Positions 10,267 to 18,522 are shown, counted from the stretch's first letter. The stretch: 64,000 nucleotides of DNA from Mycolicibacter heraklionensis (GCF_019645815.1 NZ_CP080997.1:682001-746000), one strand, 5' to 3'. Notes: generated by a model from the sequence alone, not told the origin. Translations and numbers: made by a program.

Positions 10267-11292
10267 TCAGAACCCGGAGCCAGTCACCTCGTGTCCCGGC
10301 GTCTCGGCGATCAGCCCGCGGTAGGCCTGCTCCACCGTGGAGCCGTGGTTGATCACGCCGTCGACCTCACGCGCGATCGGCATGCTCAGCCCGTACTGCG
10401 CGGCGAACTTCATGATCACGCTGGCGGCCCGCACACCCTCGGCCACCTGGTTCATCGACGCGATGATCTCGTCGATCGACTTGCCGGAGCCCAGCTGCTC
10501 GCCGACATAGCGGTTGCGGCTGCGCTGGCTGGTGCAGGTGACGATCAGGTCGCCCATCCCGGCTAGGCCCGCGAAGGTGTCGCGGGCTCCGCCCATCGCC
10601 TCGCCGAGCTTGGACATCTCGCGCACCGAACGCGACATCACCATGGCTCGGGTGTTCTCCCCGATCCCCAGCGAGTAGCCCATCCCGACCGCGATCGCGT
10701 ACACGTTCTTCAGCGCGCCGGCCATCTCGACCCCGACCACGTCGTCGGTGGTGTACACCCGGAATCGCTTGGTGCGGAACAGCGACGCCAGCTCGCAGGC
10801 CTGGCCCGGGTCGGGCATGGCCAGCACCGCTGCCGCCGCGTATCCCTCGGCGACCTCCCGGGCGATGTTGGGGCCGGCCAGGATGCCGGCCGGATGCCCG
10901 GGCAGCACCTCGTCGACGATCTGCGACATCCGCATGTTGGTGCCCTGCTCCAGGCCCTTGACCAGCGACACCACCGGCACCCACGGGCGCAGCTCGGCGG
11001 CCAGCTCTTCCAGCACACCCCGGAAACCGTGCGACGGCACCGCCATCACGACGACGTCGGCGCAGTGCGCGGCTTCGGCGAAATCGGTGGTGGCGCGCAG
11101 CGTGTCGCTGAGTTCGACATCGTTGCCCAGGTAACGACTGTTGCGGTGGTTGTCGTTGATGTCGGCGGCGGTCGCTTCCGATCGCACCCACTGCAGCGTC
11201 GGCGCGCGGCGCGAGCAGATGGACGCCACCGTGGTGCCGAACGATCCGCCTCCGAGCACGACGACATTGGGTGTACGAGTAGCAGCAGCCAT
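10267..11292 (-). CDS. gpsA: NAD(P)H-dependent glycerol-3-phosphate dehydrogenase
   Basis: 341 aa from ATG at 11292. The Rossmann motif VVVLGGGSFGTTVASICSRR is near the N-terminus. It then carries VSLVKGLEQGTNMRMSQIV, AGPNIAREVAEG, the catalytic lysine region EMAGALKNVYAIAVGM and the C-terminal NHGSTVEQAYRGLI. It makes sn-glycerol-3-phosphate for phospholipids. Position corresponds to gpdA1 (Rv0564c). The reading frame extends 17 codons upstream, but MAAATRTPNVVVLG matches the family start. Confidence 0.95.
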   Translation of the reverse strand: MAAATRTPNVVVLGGGSFGTTVASICSRRAPTLQWVRSEATAADINDNHRNSRYLGNDVELSDTLRATTDFAEAAHCADVVVMAVPSHGFRGVLEELAAELRPWVPVVSLVKGLEQGTNMRMSQIVDEVLPGHPAGILAGPNIAREVAEGYAAAAVLAMPDPGQACELASLFRTKRFRVYTTDDVVGVEMAGALKNVYAIAVGMGYSLGIGENTRAMVMSRSVREMSKLGEAMGGARDTFAGLAGMGDLIVTCTSQRSRNRYVGEQLGSGKSIDEIIASMNQVAEGVRAASVIMKFAAQYGLSMPIAREVDGVINHGSTVEQAYRGLIAETPGHEVTGSGF

Positions 11293-11348
11293 GAGCGACA
11301 GCGTATTGCCGTCGTCACCGCCGCACCCACGGTTTGTGAACATGTCGC

Positions 11349-12113
11349 CTAAACGGCGGACCAGCCACCGTCGATCGACAGCGTCGCGCCATGAATATTG
11401 GCGGCGTCGTCACTGGCAAGAAACACCACGGCGGCCGCAACCTCGGCCACGGTGCTCATCCGCCGCGACGGAATCCGGGCCAGCACCGGCGCCACGTGCT
11501 GTTCGAACTCCGCGTTGCGTTCGGTCCGGATCGGTCCGGGGGCAACAGTATTGACGCGCACACCGGACGGGCCGTATTCGTCGGCCCACGACTTGGTCAG
11601 CGAGTGGACGGTGGCCTTGGTTGCGCTGTACAGCGCCGAACTCGCCGAGCCGATCAGTCCGCTGATCGAACCGACGTTGACGATCACGCCGCTGCCGCGC
11701 TGTGCCATGGCGGGCGCGAGCGCGCCGGTCAGCAGGAACGGGGCGAACACGTTGATCGCGAACGCGTCGCGAATCTGGTCCTCGGGGACCTCCGCGGTGG
11801 GCGTCGGCATCAGGATCATGGCCGCGTTGTTGACCAGGATGTCGATCGGACCACCCGCGGCGGCGGTCGCCTCGGCGGCCAATCGGGTGACCTCGGCCCC
11901 GCCGGCGCCCAGATCGGCGCCGAGGAACAGCGCCCTACCGCCCGCTGACTCGATGCGTTTCACCACGTCGTCGCCGCGTTTGCGATCGCGCCCGCTGACC
12001 AGGACCGACGCGCCGGCCTCCGCCAGCGTGGTGGCGATGCCGGCCCCCAGCCCGGCGGTGGACCCGGTGATCAATGCTGTGCGGCCTGCCAGCCGCGTAC
12101 TGTTTGGACTCAT
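11349..12113 (-). CDS. SDR-family oxidoreductase
   Basis: 254 aa from ATG at 12113. Classical short-chain dehydrogenase: TALITGSTAGLGAGIATTLA (TGxxxGxG), NNA in DILVNNAAMI, catalytic Ser in NVGSISGLIG and YSATK (YxxxK). The C-terminus is GATLSIDGGWSAV. Substrate unknown. The start codon shares the tetranucleotide CATG with the start of the divergent TetR gene, and a perfect palindrome spans both, so this SDR is the obvious target of that regulator. Confidence 0.88.
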   Translation of the reverse strand: MSPNSTRLAGRTALITGSTAGLGAGIATTLAEAGASVLVSGRDRKRGDDVVKRIESAGGRALFLGADLGAGGAEVTRLAAEATAAAGGPIDILVNNAAMILMPTPTAEVPEDQIRDAFAINVFAPFLLTGALAPAMAQRGSGVIVNVGSISGLIGSASSALYSATKATVHSLTKSWADEYGPSGVRVNTVAPGPIRTERNAEFEQHVAPVLARIPSRRMSTVAEVAAAVVFLASDDAANIHGATLSIDGGWSAV

Positions 12114-12120
12114 GAGTCCA
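12105..12120. promoter_or_regulatory. Perfect 16-bp palindrome over both start codons (TetR operator 1)
   Basis: TGGACTCATGAGTCCA. The CATG centre contains the SDR ATG on one strand and the TetR ATG on the other. The TGGACT/AGTCCA half-sites are of the type bound by TetR-family regulators. Confidence 0.65.
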
Positions 12121-12744
12121 GATAGTTCACCTATCAAATTGGACCCGCAAGTCCAAAAATTGACCAGCAAGGGCGCGGCCACTCGGTGGCGGATCATCGA
12201 GGGCGCCGCCGCGGAGATCCGTGCCAGCGGAGTATCGGCCACCACGCTCGATGACATCCGGGCGCGCACCCAGACCTCCAAGAGTCAGCTCTTCCACTAC
12301 TTTCCCGGTGGCAAGGACCAGCTGTTGCTCGCCGTCGCCGAACACGAGGCCGAGTTGGTGCTGGCCGATCAGCAGCCCTACCTGGGTGAACTCACGTCCT
12401 GGGCGGCCTGGCAGCGCTGGCGCGACGCCGTGGTGGAGCGTTACCGCCGACAGGGGCAGCACTGCCCGCTGGCGGTGCTGATGTCCGAACTCGGGCGGAC
12501 CACGCCGGCGGCCCAAGCCGTTACCTCGTCGCTGATCCGGCAATGGCACGCCGAGATCGCGACCGGGATCCGAGCGATGCAGCAGGGCGGCAAAACGGCC
12601 GGGCGCATCGACGCCGATTCCGCGGCAGCCGCCCTGCTGGCGGGCATCCAGGGCGGCGTCGGCATCCTGCTCGCCACCGGCGATCTCGGCTTCTTAGAGG
12701 CCGCACTGGACCGCGGCATCGCCGCGCTACGGGGTGAGGATTGA
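12112..12744 (+). CDS. TetR-family transcriptional regulator
   Basis: 210 aa from ATG at 12112. The N-terminal HTH is in KGAATRWRIIEGAAAEIRAS ... TTLDDIRARTQTSKSQLFHY; the C-terminal ligand domain has the TetR_C-like LGFLEAALDRGIAAL. Typical relatives begin close to TSKGAATR, so TTG at 12160 (giving 194 aa) is a credible alternative that would leave both palindromes in a real intergenic region. It probably represses itself and the divergent SDR. The adjacent monooxygenase on the opposite strand converges with it. Confidence 0.88.
   Translation: MSPDSSPIKLDPQVQKLTSKGAATRWRIIEGAAAEIRASGVSATTLDDIRARTQTSKSQLFHYFPGGKDQLLLAVAEHEAELVLADQQPYLGELTSWAAWQRWRDAVVERYRRQGQHCPLAVLMSELGRTTPAAQAVTSSLIRQWHAEIATGIRAMQQGGKTAGRIDADSAAAALLAGIQGGVGILLATGDLGFLEAALDRGIAALRGED
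12139..12156. promoter_or_regulatory. Second operator-like inverted repeat (TetR operator 2)
   Basis: TTGGAC–ccgcaa–GTCCAA, a near copy of the 12105–12120 palindrome. It lies inside the first 15 codons of the TetR frame if ATG 12112 is used, but upstream of the gene if TTG at 12160 is the real start. Confidence 0.55.
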
Positions 12745-12745
12745 C

Positions 12746-14221
12746 CTAGCCGGCCAGCGGTATGGGCTCACCGGCCCGCCCGAACACCATCGATTCGGTG
12801 ATCTGATCGAACTGGAAGTCCAGGGCGTCGGCAAAGTAGTTCTGCCGCACATTCCAGGGCCGCTTGGTGCCCGACCGCGGGAGCGCGTGCGGCGCGCGCA
12901 GCACATAGCCGGCCTGGATGTCCCACGCCGACTTCTCGTCCATCGGCTGGTCGCCGAGGTGTGGGTAGGCGTGGGTGTAGCCGCGAGAAGCCATGTACGC
13001 CAGCAGTTTGGCGGTGGCGCGGGCCGTGATGTCGGCGCGCAGGGTCCAGGACGCGTTGGTATAGCCGACGCACCAGAACAGGTTCGGTACGTCTTCGAGC
13101 ATGTGCGCCTTGTAGACGAATCGGTCGGTGGGCTTGATCTCGGTGCCGTCCAGGCTGATTCGCACTCCGCCGAGCGCCTGCAGCTGCAGTCCGGTGGCGG
13201 TCACGATGATGTCGGCGTCCAGATGGGCCCCGGACTGCAATGCGATGCCGGTGGCGTCGAAGTGGTCGATCCGATCGGTGACCATCTCGACTCGCCCGGC
13301 GCTGATCTCGGTGTAGAGGTCGGCGTCGGGAATCAGGCACAGTCGCTGGTCCCACGGTTCATACGGCGGCTTGAAGTGGGTGTCCACGGCGTAGCCCGCC
13401 GGCAGGTTCTGCACGGCCGTGCGACGCAGGATCCACTTCAGCAGCGGGGGAGTCTTGCGGGCCAAGAACCAGACATAGCCCTCGAACAGGGCCATCACGA
13501 ACCGGATGATCGGGTGAGCCAACTTGCGGGGCAACAGTTTTGCGACCACGTCAACGAAACGGCTGTACATGGTCGCCGAGATCAGATAGGTGGGGGTGCG
13601 CTGCAGCAGGGTCACGTGGCCGGAGCGCTTGGCCAGCGCCGGGACCAGTGACATCGCGGTGGCGCCGCTGCCGATCACCACCACCTTCTTGCCGGTGTAG
13701 TCCAATTCTTCGGGCCAGTGCTGGGGGTGCACCAGCGTCCCCGCGAACGTCTCGAACCCCGGGAAGTCCGGGGTATAGCCCTCGTCGTAGTTGTAGTAGC
13801 CGGAGCCGAAGAACACGAACCGGCCGCGGTAGGTCCGCTGGGTGCCGTTGTCGTCAGCCGTCACCGTCCAGGTGTCGGTCGCCGAGTCCCAGTCGGCCGC
13901 GGTGACGTGGTGGTTGAACCGGATGTGCTCGTCGATGCCGTGCTTGCGCGCGGTGTCGGTCAGGTAGTCGCGGATCTCGTCGCCGTTGGCGACCCGTTCG
14001 CGCCGGGTCCAGGGCTCATAGGGCAGGCACAGCGTGAAGATGCTGCTGTCCGAGCGCACCCCGGGGTAGCGGAACAGGTCCCACGTCCCACCGATGCGCT
14101 CACGCCGTTCCAGGATGACGTAGTTAGTGCCGGGGTTGCGTTCGGTGATGCGATAAGCCGCGCCGATACCGGAGATGCCCGCTCCGATGATGACGACGTC
14201 CACGACCTCTTCGGTAGTCAC
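12746..14221 (-). CDS. Flavin-containing (Baeyer-Villiger/EthA-like) monooxygenase
   Basis: 491 aa from GTG at 14221. It has an FAD site VVIIGAGISGIGAAYRITER, the NADPH site VVVIGSGATAMSLVPALAKR, and between them the FSGYYNYDEGYTPDFPG-type BVMO fingerprint region (FFGSGYYNYDEGY). It matches the Rv0565c/EthA group of mycobacterial monooxygenases, which oxygenate ketones or thioamides; the natural substrate is unknown. Position between gpsA and yajQ fits Rv0565c, with the SDR/TetR pair inserted in between. The longer open frame upstream is a shadow of yajQ. Confidence 0.9.
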   Translation of the reverse strand: MTTEEVVDVVIIGAGISGIGAAYRITERNPGTNYVILERRERIGGTWDLFRYPGVRSDSSIFTLCLPYEPWTRRERVANGDEIRDYLTDTARKHGIDEHIRFNHHVTAADWDSATDTWTVTADDNGTQRTYRGRFVFFGSGYYNYDEGYTPDFPGFETFAGTLVHPQHWPEELDYTGKKVVVIGSGATAMSLVPALAKRSGHVTLLQRTPTYLISATMYSRFVDVVAKLLPRKLAHPIIRFVMALFEGYVWFLARKTPPLLKWILRRTAVQNLPAGYAVDTHFKPPYEPWDQRLCLIPDADLYTEISAGRVEMVTDRIDHFDATGIALQSGAHLDADIIVTATGLQLQALGGVRISLDGTEIKPTDRFVYKAHMLEDVPNLFWCVGYTNASWTLRADITARATAKLLAYMASRGYTHAYPHLGDQPMDEKSAWDIQAGYVLRAPHALPRSGTKRPWNVRQNYFADALDFQFDQITESMVFGRAGEPIPLAG

Positions 14222-14268
14222 GATCCCCAGCCTAAGCACCGGGCGGTCGGTCGGACCAGCGGTACCGG

Positions 14269-14760
14269 TTACCGGTAATTCACGAACTGCAAGGCGACGT
14301 CCAGGTCGGCTCCCTTGAGCAGCGCGATCACGGCCTGCAGGTCGTCGCGCTTCTTCGAGGACACCCGGATTTCGTCGCCCTGGACCTGGGACTTGACGCC
14401 CTTGGGGCCCTCGTCGCGGATCAGCTTGTTGATTTTCTTGGCGTGCTCGGCGTCGATGCCCTGCTTGAGGCTGCCGCTGACCTTGTAGGTCTTGCCCGAC
14501 GGCTGCGGGTCCCCGGCGTCGAACGCCTTCATGGAGATGTCGCGGCGGATCAGTTTCTCCTTGAACACGTCGACGGCAGCCTTGACCCGCTCCTCGGTGG
14601 AGCTGACCAGCTCGATGGTTTCCTCGCCCTTCCACGCGATGGTGGTGTCGGTGCCGCGGAAGTCGAACCGGGTGGCCAGCTCCTTGGCGGCCTGGTTCAA
14701 GGCGTTGTCGACCTCCTGCCGGTCGACCTTGCTGACGATGTCGAACGATGAGTCCGCCAC
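14269..14760 (-). CDS. YajQ-family nucleotide-binding protein (Rv0566c-like)
   Basis: 163 aa from GTG at 14760 ([20 protein letters not shown]). The whole length matches YajQ/DUF520: [47 protein letters not shown] and the C-terminal [13 protein letters not shown]. The family binds nucleotides (cyclic di-GMP in some species) and RNA. The family start excludes the 17 extra codons upstream. Confidence 0.93.
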   Translation of the reverse strand: MADSSFDIVSKVDRQEVDNALNQAAKELATRFDFRGTDTTIAWKGEETIELVSSTEERVKAAVDVFKEKLIRRDISMKAFDAGDPQPSGKTYKVSGSLKQGIDAEHAKKINKLIRDEGPKGVKSQVQGDEIRVSSKKRDDLQAVIALLKGADLDVALQFVNYR

Positions 14761-14839
14761 GAGACCTGTCCTCTCTTTGAGTTGTGCTGGCCGTTTGCGT
14801 CTGAGGTACATCCTCGTTGTAGTCTGCTAGGCGCACTAC

Positions 14840-14922
14840 GGCAGGTTGCCCGAGCGGCCAATGGGAGCGGACTGTAAATCCGTCGGCGGAAGCCTACACA
14901 GGTTCGAATCCTGTACCTGCCA
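14840..14922 (+). tRNA. tRNA-Tyr (GTA)
   Basis: 83 nt. Acceptor GGCAGGT pairs with ACCTGCC plus discriminator A. The anticodon loop is CTGTAAA (anticodon GTA), there is a long variable arm, and the T arm is ACAGGTTCGAATCCTGT. A type II tRNA with GTA is tRNA-Tyr. The 3' 50 bp are duplicated at 16976–17025, marking use as an integration site. Confidence 0.95.
14873..14922 (+). repeat. attL: 3' half of tRNA-Tyr, duplicated at 16976–17025
   Basis: The 50 bp from the anticodon to the end of tRNA-Tyr are identical to 16976–17025. Similarity continues through the downstream hairpin. The distance between copies is 2103 bp. The intact tRNA is on this side, so this is the reconstituted end. Confidence 0.88.
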
Positions 14923-14928
14923 CGCGAG

Positions 14929-14965
14929 GTCAGGCCCCCTTTTTCGAGGGGGCCTGACTTCTTTT
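14929..14965 (+). terminator. Rho-independent terminator after tRNA-Tyr
   Basis: 12-bp GC-rich stem GTCAGGCCCCCT / AGGGGGCCTGAC with a TTTTCG loop, followed by TTCTTTTC. It ends the tRNA transcript. Confidence 0.85.
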
Positions 14966-15360
14966 CAAGACCCGGAATTGTCACGAGTTGTCACAACTCG
15001 CGCGAAACTCTGCGCCGCGATGGCCAACGACTCCGGCTTCGGATTCACGTAGGTCTGCAGCGTGAACGCCTTCGACGAGTGCCCCAGCCACGCGGAAATC
15101 AGCGCGGTCGGAACACCACGAAGATGCATCAACGTCCCGCAGGTGTGCCGCGCATCGTGGAGCCGGCGATGACGCACCTCGGCGGCGACCAGCACCCGCG
15201 CCCACCGGGACTCCACCGCATTCGGCGTCGGCGCTTCCCCGGCTTCATTCACCACGACGTAGCCACTGGATTGGTACTCCTCGCCGAGACGCAGCCGGTC
15301 CGCGGCCGACGTCTTGGGGGTCGATTTGAACACCGCGTATAGATCGTCCGGCAGTGGCAC
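14965..15360 (-). pseudogene. C-terminal remnant of a tyrosine-recombinase integrase
   Basis: 131 codons remain. They contain the catalytic HDARHTCGTLM block (H-x-x-R-H), then ISAWLGHSS and the nucleophile tyrosine in TLQTYV. The N-terminal arm-binding and core-binding domains and the first catalytic Arg are missing, and no continuation exists in any frame at 15361–15650. It sits directly after the tRNA-Tyr, as an integrase should, but cannot be functional. Confidence 0.85.
14975..15005 (+). repeat. Arm-site-like repeat near attL
   Basis: A block reading TTGTCACGAGTTGTCACAAC in its centre, with GAGTTG/CAACTC mini-palindrome. The same block (one extra G) is at 16845–16875, close to the other end of the element. 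It is a candidate integrase arm-type binding site. Confidence 0.6.
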
Positions 15361-15412
15361 CTCCCGGCGGCCCGGCCCGCGGTGACCCGCTGCACATCCT
15401 CACCTGTTGGCA

Positions 15413-15452
15413 GCGCCCCCAACCGTAAAGGTCGGGGCGCTTTCGTTGTTTG
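15413..15452 (+). terminator. Hairpin terminator
   Basis: Stem AGCGCCCC / GGGGCGCT around an AACCGTAAAGGT-containing loop, followed by TTCGTTGTTT. It lies in the 290-bp gene-free stretch between the integrase remnant and the membrane-protein gene. Confidence 0.55.
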
Positions 15453-15543
15453 GTTGCTCGACGCGGAGTTCTCAAACGGCCGCCCTCCCGGCTCTAACCC
15501 CGGGCTGTGCTTTCAACTACACCGTCAAGCACCGCCAGGCGTA

Positions 15544-15580
15544 CCGCCCCCGACTTCGGTCGGGGGCGGCTTTCGTTGTC
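15544..15580 (+). terminator. Strong hairpin terminator
   Basis: Perfect 10-bp stem CCGCCCCCGA / TCGGGGGCGG with a CTTCGG tetraloop-type loop, followed by CTTTCGTTGTC. The stretch 15361–15652 otherwise shows no gene. Confidence 0.65.
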
Positions 15581-15652
15581 TCCGGGGTCAGCTACGCATC
15601 GGGGTCGACCCTGGTGGTCGGTGAGCTTCCTGATCGCTTCATTCCGCCAGGA

Positions 15653-16213
15653 TCAGCTCGCTGAGCGTGGTCCGGAGGGGCCGTCGACGGTTCGTCTTTC
15701 GTCGCCGTCGAGATCGTCGCCGTCGAGATCATCGCCGTCGAGATCATCGTCATCGTAGGCGTCGTCGTCATCGACGGTCGGCTCAGGTTTAGTCGCGTTC
15801 CACAGCAGTCGCGTTCCGGTCGCGGCTATGCCGACGCCGACCGCGGCGAGATAGAACCCGACACCCAAGCTGGCCACCTCGCCGGGACCGTCGGCAATCA
15901 CGGTGCCGTCGAGCCCGACCGGGTGCAGGGTTCGGGCATCTTTGTTCGACCAGATGAGCAGCAACCAGCCGACGCCGAGGAGCGGCAGGATCCGAGCGGC
16001 AAGGCGGTAGTTCTTGTCGCCGCCGTCCGCGTTGTAGGCGCACACGACGATGCCGACGGCCAAGGCGATCAGCACCCAGCCGTCGGCGGACTGGACCAAC
16101 GTGTTGCCCTCGATGCGCAGGAACCGACGCGATTCGTAGGTGGGAAGGAAGGTGGCAATCGCCATGGCCAACGCTCCGAGCCCCGTCAGTCCGAGCGGAA
16201 GCGGATTCTTCAT
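15653..16213 (-). CDS. Four-span membrane protein with Asp-rich repeat tail (element cargo)
   Basis: 186 aa. Hydrophobic segments at about residues 8–25, 46–60, 72–88 and 116–137, then an acidic tail with three DDLDG units. The tail comes from 15-bp tandem repeats around 15706–15750. I do not recognise a family. It is inside the tRNA-Tyr-bounded element, so it is probably element cargo. It lies 35 bp downstream of the next gene on the same strand. Confidence 0.6.
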   Translation of the reverse strand: MKNPLPLGLTGLGALAMAIATFLPTYESRRFLRIEGNTLVQSADGWVLIALAVGIVVCAYNADGGDKNYRLAARILPLLGVGWLLLIWSNKDARTLHPVGLDGTVIADGPGEVASLGVGFYLAAVGVGIAATGTRLLWNATKPEPTVDDDDAYDDDDLDGDDLDGDDLDGDERRTVDGPSGPRSAS

Positions 16214-16248
16214 TCAGATACCAACCTGTACATGGGGCGGAATGCTAC

Positions 16249-16821
16249 TCAGCGGCCCAGAAATTCGGGGCATGATGCGCTGACTTCGTTGACCACTCGG
16301 ACCTTCGCTTCATTGAAGCCGATGCCCAGGGCCATGTCTTCGACCATGATCATCGCGACGTCGTTCATGGTCATCGTGTCGTAGCGCCGCAAGCTGTCAC
16401 AGGCGATCTGGGGGATTGCCCGCGTCGTTACCGTCACCGTGGTTGGTGCGGGCTCTGGCACCGGGACAGCGGCGACGGGAGGTGGGGCGATTCTCGAGCT
16501 GGACAGCGCTGGCGCCTGTGAAGGCTTAGTCGACGGTGAGATCTGAGCCGGTACGTCCGGACTCGCTGGCATTGGCTGCGGAGCTGTGGTCCGACCCAGG
16601 ACGAATGTCGCTATCGCAACAGCGCTGGCGGCCGCCACCAAGACCAGCACGGCGATCCAGACCGGCAATCTGCGATGCGGCTGGTACTCGACGACCGGCA
16701 TGCTGCTGGTGTGCTCGCTGTACGCCAGCGGACCGTCAGCTGCCGCCGTGAACGGGTCGATCTCGGTAGGCGGCGGCGCGTCCACCGGAGCCTCCTGGGT
16801 GACGTCGTCGTTGACGGTCAT
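16249..16821 (-). CDS. Membrane-anchored, proline-rich protein of unknown function (element cargo)
   Basis: 190 aa from ATG at 16821, chosen because GAGAGGAAG is correctly spaced (GTG 16827 is in frame). It has a roughly 50-residue cytoplasmic N-terminus rich in Pro/Asp, one membrane span (WIAVLVLVAAASAVAIATFV), a Pro/Ser/Ala-rich stalk and a C-terminal domain with two cysteines (IACDSLRRY ... EVSASCPEFLGR). This resembles mycobacterial membrane proteins with small C-terminal secreted domains; no function can be assigned. Probably co-transcribed with the gene at 15653. Confidence 0.65.
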   Translation of the reverse strand: MTVNDDVTQEAPVDAPPPTEIDPFTAAADGPLAYSEHTSSMPVVEYQPHRRLPVWIAVLVLVAAASAVAIATFVLGRTTAPQPMPASPDVPAQISPSTKPSQAPALSSSRIAPPPVAAVPVPEPAPTTVTVTTRAIPQIACDSLRRYDTMTMNDVAMIMVEDMALGIGFNEAKVRVVNEVSASCPEFLGR

Positions 16822-16844
16822 ACCCACTTCCTCTCACACCCAAG

Positions 16845-16875
16845 AAATTGTCACGGAGTTGTCACAACTCGCGGG
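16845..16875 (+). repeat. Arm-site-like repeat near attR
   Basis: Second copy of the TTGTCAC(G)GAGTTGTCACAAC block found at 14975–15005. It lies about 100 bp inside the right att copy and just upstream of the cargo gene. Confidence 0.6.
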
Positions 16876-16975
16876 ATACGTACTAGTTTGCCCCGGAACA
16901 CTACCGAACAGTATTGCCAGGTCAGGTACGGTTTAGCGAATATCGGCGAATAGCCAGGAACGCCCGTTAGCGGAT

Positions 16976-17025
16976 TGTAAATCCGTCGGCGGAAGCCTAC
17001 ACAGGTTCGAATCCTGTACCTGCCA
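16976..17025 (+). repeat. attR: duplicated 3' end of tRNA-Tyr
   Basis: Identical to 14873–14922. The sequence upstream of it lacks the tRNA 5' half, so it is not a functional tRNA. A second copy of the tRNA hairpin terminator (17032–17062, slightly diverged) follows and overlaps the end of the oxygenase gene. Confidence 0.88.
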
Positions 17026-17066
17026 CCACAGGTCAGGCCTCCTTTTTCGAGGGGGCCTGATTGCTT

Positions 17067-18050
17067 TCACGGAGAACTTGCCGGCGTAATCCCATGGTGC
17101 AGTTCGGCGACGTCCGGGTGGGCCCGGGTGCGGGACTTCCATGCGTTCTGACCGTAGGTGTCGAAGATGGGGTTGTCGGGATCGGTCTCGACGCCGCGCG
17201 CCAGGGCTGCCAGCTCAGCAGGCAAGGTGATGCGTGGAACGGTGGCATCCAGTGCCGGGTTGAGGAAATACGGGATCGACACCCGGTCGGTGCCGGGCCG
17301 AGGCGAGCGCACCCGGTGACGCGTGGCCCGCAGGTAGCCGTCGGTCGCGACTTCGAGCAGTTCGCCGATGTTGACGATGAACGCACCGGCCAGCGGGGGA
17401 ACGTCGACCCACTCGCCGGGCGAGATTTCCACTTGAAGCCCTTCGGAATCCGGCTCGACGAGCAGCAGGGTCAACACCCCCGAATCCTTGTGTGCGCCGA
17501 CACCTTGGCCGTCCTGCGGGCTTGCCGGATAGCGGACGACCTTGATCAGCGTTGCCGGCGCCGCGGCGAATGCGTCGTCGAACAGGTCTTCGGCGGCTCC
17601 CAACGACGCTGCCCAGTGCCGCAGCAGTTGCAGGCCCACCGCAGACAGCGACCGGTCCCACGCTTCGAACGCGGAGCGGAAGGACGCGGGCCGCTCGGGC
17701 CACAGATTCGGGCCCTGCAGATGCCAGTAGCCCTCCACTGCGGGTAGTGCGGGACGTTCAGGTCCGATGTCGATCTGCTCGCGCCAGTCGACGCGGCCGT
17801 TCGTCAACTCGCCGCCCACGCGTGAATAGCCCCGGAAATGCGGGCTTTTCAGCTGGCTGATCCGGTTCTTCTGCTCGTCGGGCAGCTCGAAGAACTGCCG
17901 GGCCAGCTCGAGGACTTCGGTGATCTGCTCGCCGGGTATGCCGTGGCCGGTGAGATAGAAGAAGCCGCAGGTGTGCGTGGCCTCCCGCAAGGCCAGGCGA
18001 AACGCCGCTGCGTCGGTGTCGGCGTCGGACAGGTCAAGCACGGGCAGCAT
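17067..18050 (-). CDS. Isopenicillin N synthase-like 2-oxoglutarate/Fe(II) oxygenase
   Basis: 327 aa from ATG at 18050 (GTG 18053 also possible). The N-terminal DIOX_N domain has ATHTCGFFYLTGHGIP and GYSRVGGE. The C-terminal jelly roll has iron ligands H and D in AHKDSGVLTLL and H in ATRHRVRSP, plus the 2-oxoglutarate motif DRVSIPYF. It should catalyse hydroxylation or ring chemistry on an unknown small molecule. Its 3' end touches the right att copy. Confidence 0.88.
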   Translation of the reverse strand: MLPVLDLSDADTDAAAFRLALREATHTCGFFYLTGHGIPGEQITEVLELARQFFELPDEQKNRISQLKSPHFRGYSRVGGELTNGRVDWREQIDIGPERPALPAVEGYWHLQGPNLWPERPASFRSAFEAWDRSLSAVGLQLLRHWAASLGAAEDLFDDAFAAAPATLIKVVRYPASPQDGQGVGAHKDSGVLTLLLVEPDSEGLQVEISPGEWVDVPPLAGAFIVNIGELLEVATDGYLRATRHRVRSPRPGTDRVSIPYFLNPALDATVPRITLPAELAALARGVETDPDNPIFDTYGQNAWKSRTRAHPDVAELHHGITPASSP

Positions 18051-18090
18051 CACAACGAGCCTTCGGGATCAGGCGCCAAAAGCCAAGCGC

Positions 18091-18522
18091 CTACAGGTCG
18101 CCGGAGAAGTCGGCGGTCAGCCAGCGGTCGGGCCGGATGGTGAACAGCACGCTGGATGCGCCGTCCATGTTGGCGGCGAATGCCCGGCCGCCCTCTTCGC
18201 CCAGGTAGCGAACCGCGATGGCCTCGCGCTGCGGCAGCGGGGACGGGGTGGCCGCATCGATCACGGTGCCTTCGACGACCACGTACTGGTAGGGCAGCTC
18301 TTCGCGCTGCACCACCAGCGTCACCGCACCGACCTGCTCGATGAGCTTGGCCTTCCGCCGGCCGGCGCCGGTGTTGACCAGGATGTTGCCGCCGGGGGTG
18401 TAGTCATACCAAATCGGGACGCTGGCCGGGGGCCGGCCATCGGTGGCGGCGACGGACAATACCGCGATGTGCTTGTCGGCGAGGAACTGCTGACGTTCGG
18501 TCTCTGTGAAGGCTTTGGGCAT
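18091..18522 (-). CDS. Pyridoxamine-5'-phosphate-oxidase-fold (FDOR-B type) protein
   Basis: 143 aa from ATG at 18522 (MPKAFTETERQQFLADKHIA). Split-barrel flavin/F420-binding fold: VLSVAATDGRPPASVPIWYD, GRRKAKLIEQVGAVTLVVQR and the terminal RWLTADFSG. This is the usual size for mycobacterial F420-dependent oxidoreductases of the PPOX superfamily. Cofactor and substrate are not fixed by the sequence. It diverges from the methyltransferase at 18633 with an iron-box-like site between. Confidence 0.8.
   Translation of the reverse strand: MPKAFTETERQQFLADKHIAVLSVAATDGRPPASVPIWYDYTPGGNILVNTGAGRRKAKLIEQVGAVTLVVQREELPYQYVVVEGTVIDAATPSPLPQREAIAVRYLGEEGGRAFAANMDGASSVLFTIRPDRWLTADFSGDL

Noticed and set aside
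15450..15515. tRNA-like sequence (TTCTCAAACGGCCGCC... then CCCGG–CTCTAACC–CCGGG)
   Set aside because: A T-arm-like hairpin can be drawn, but the loop is 8 nt, the TTC is changed and no acceptor stem pairs; at best a decayed fragment.
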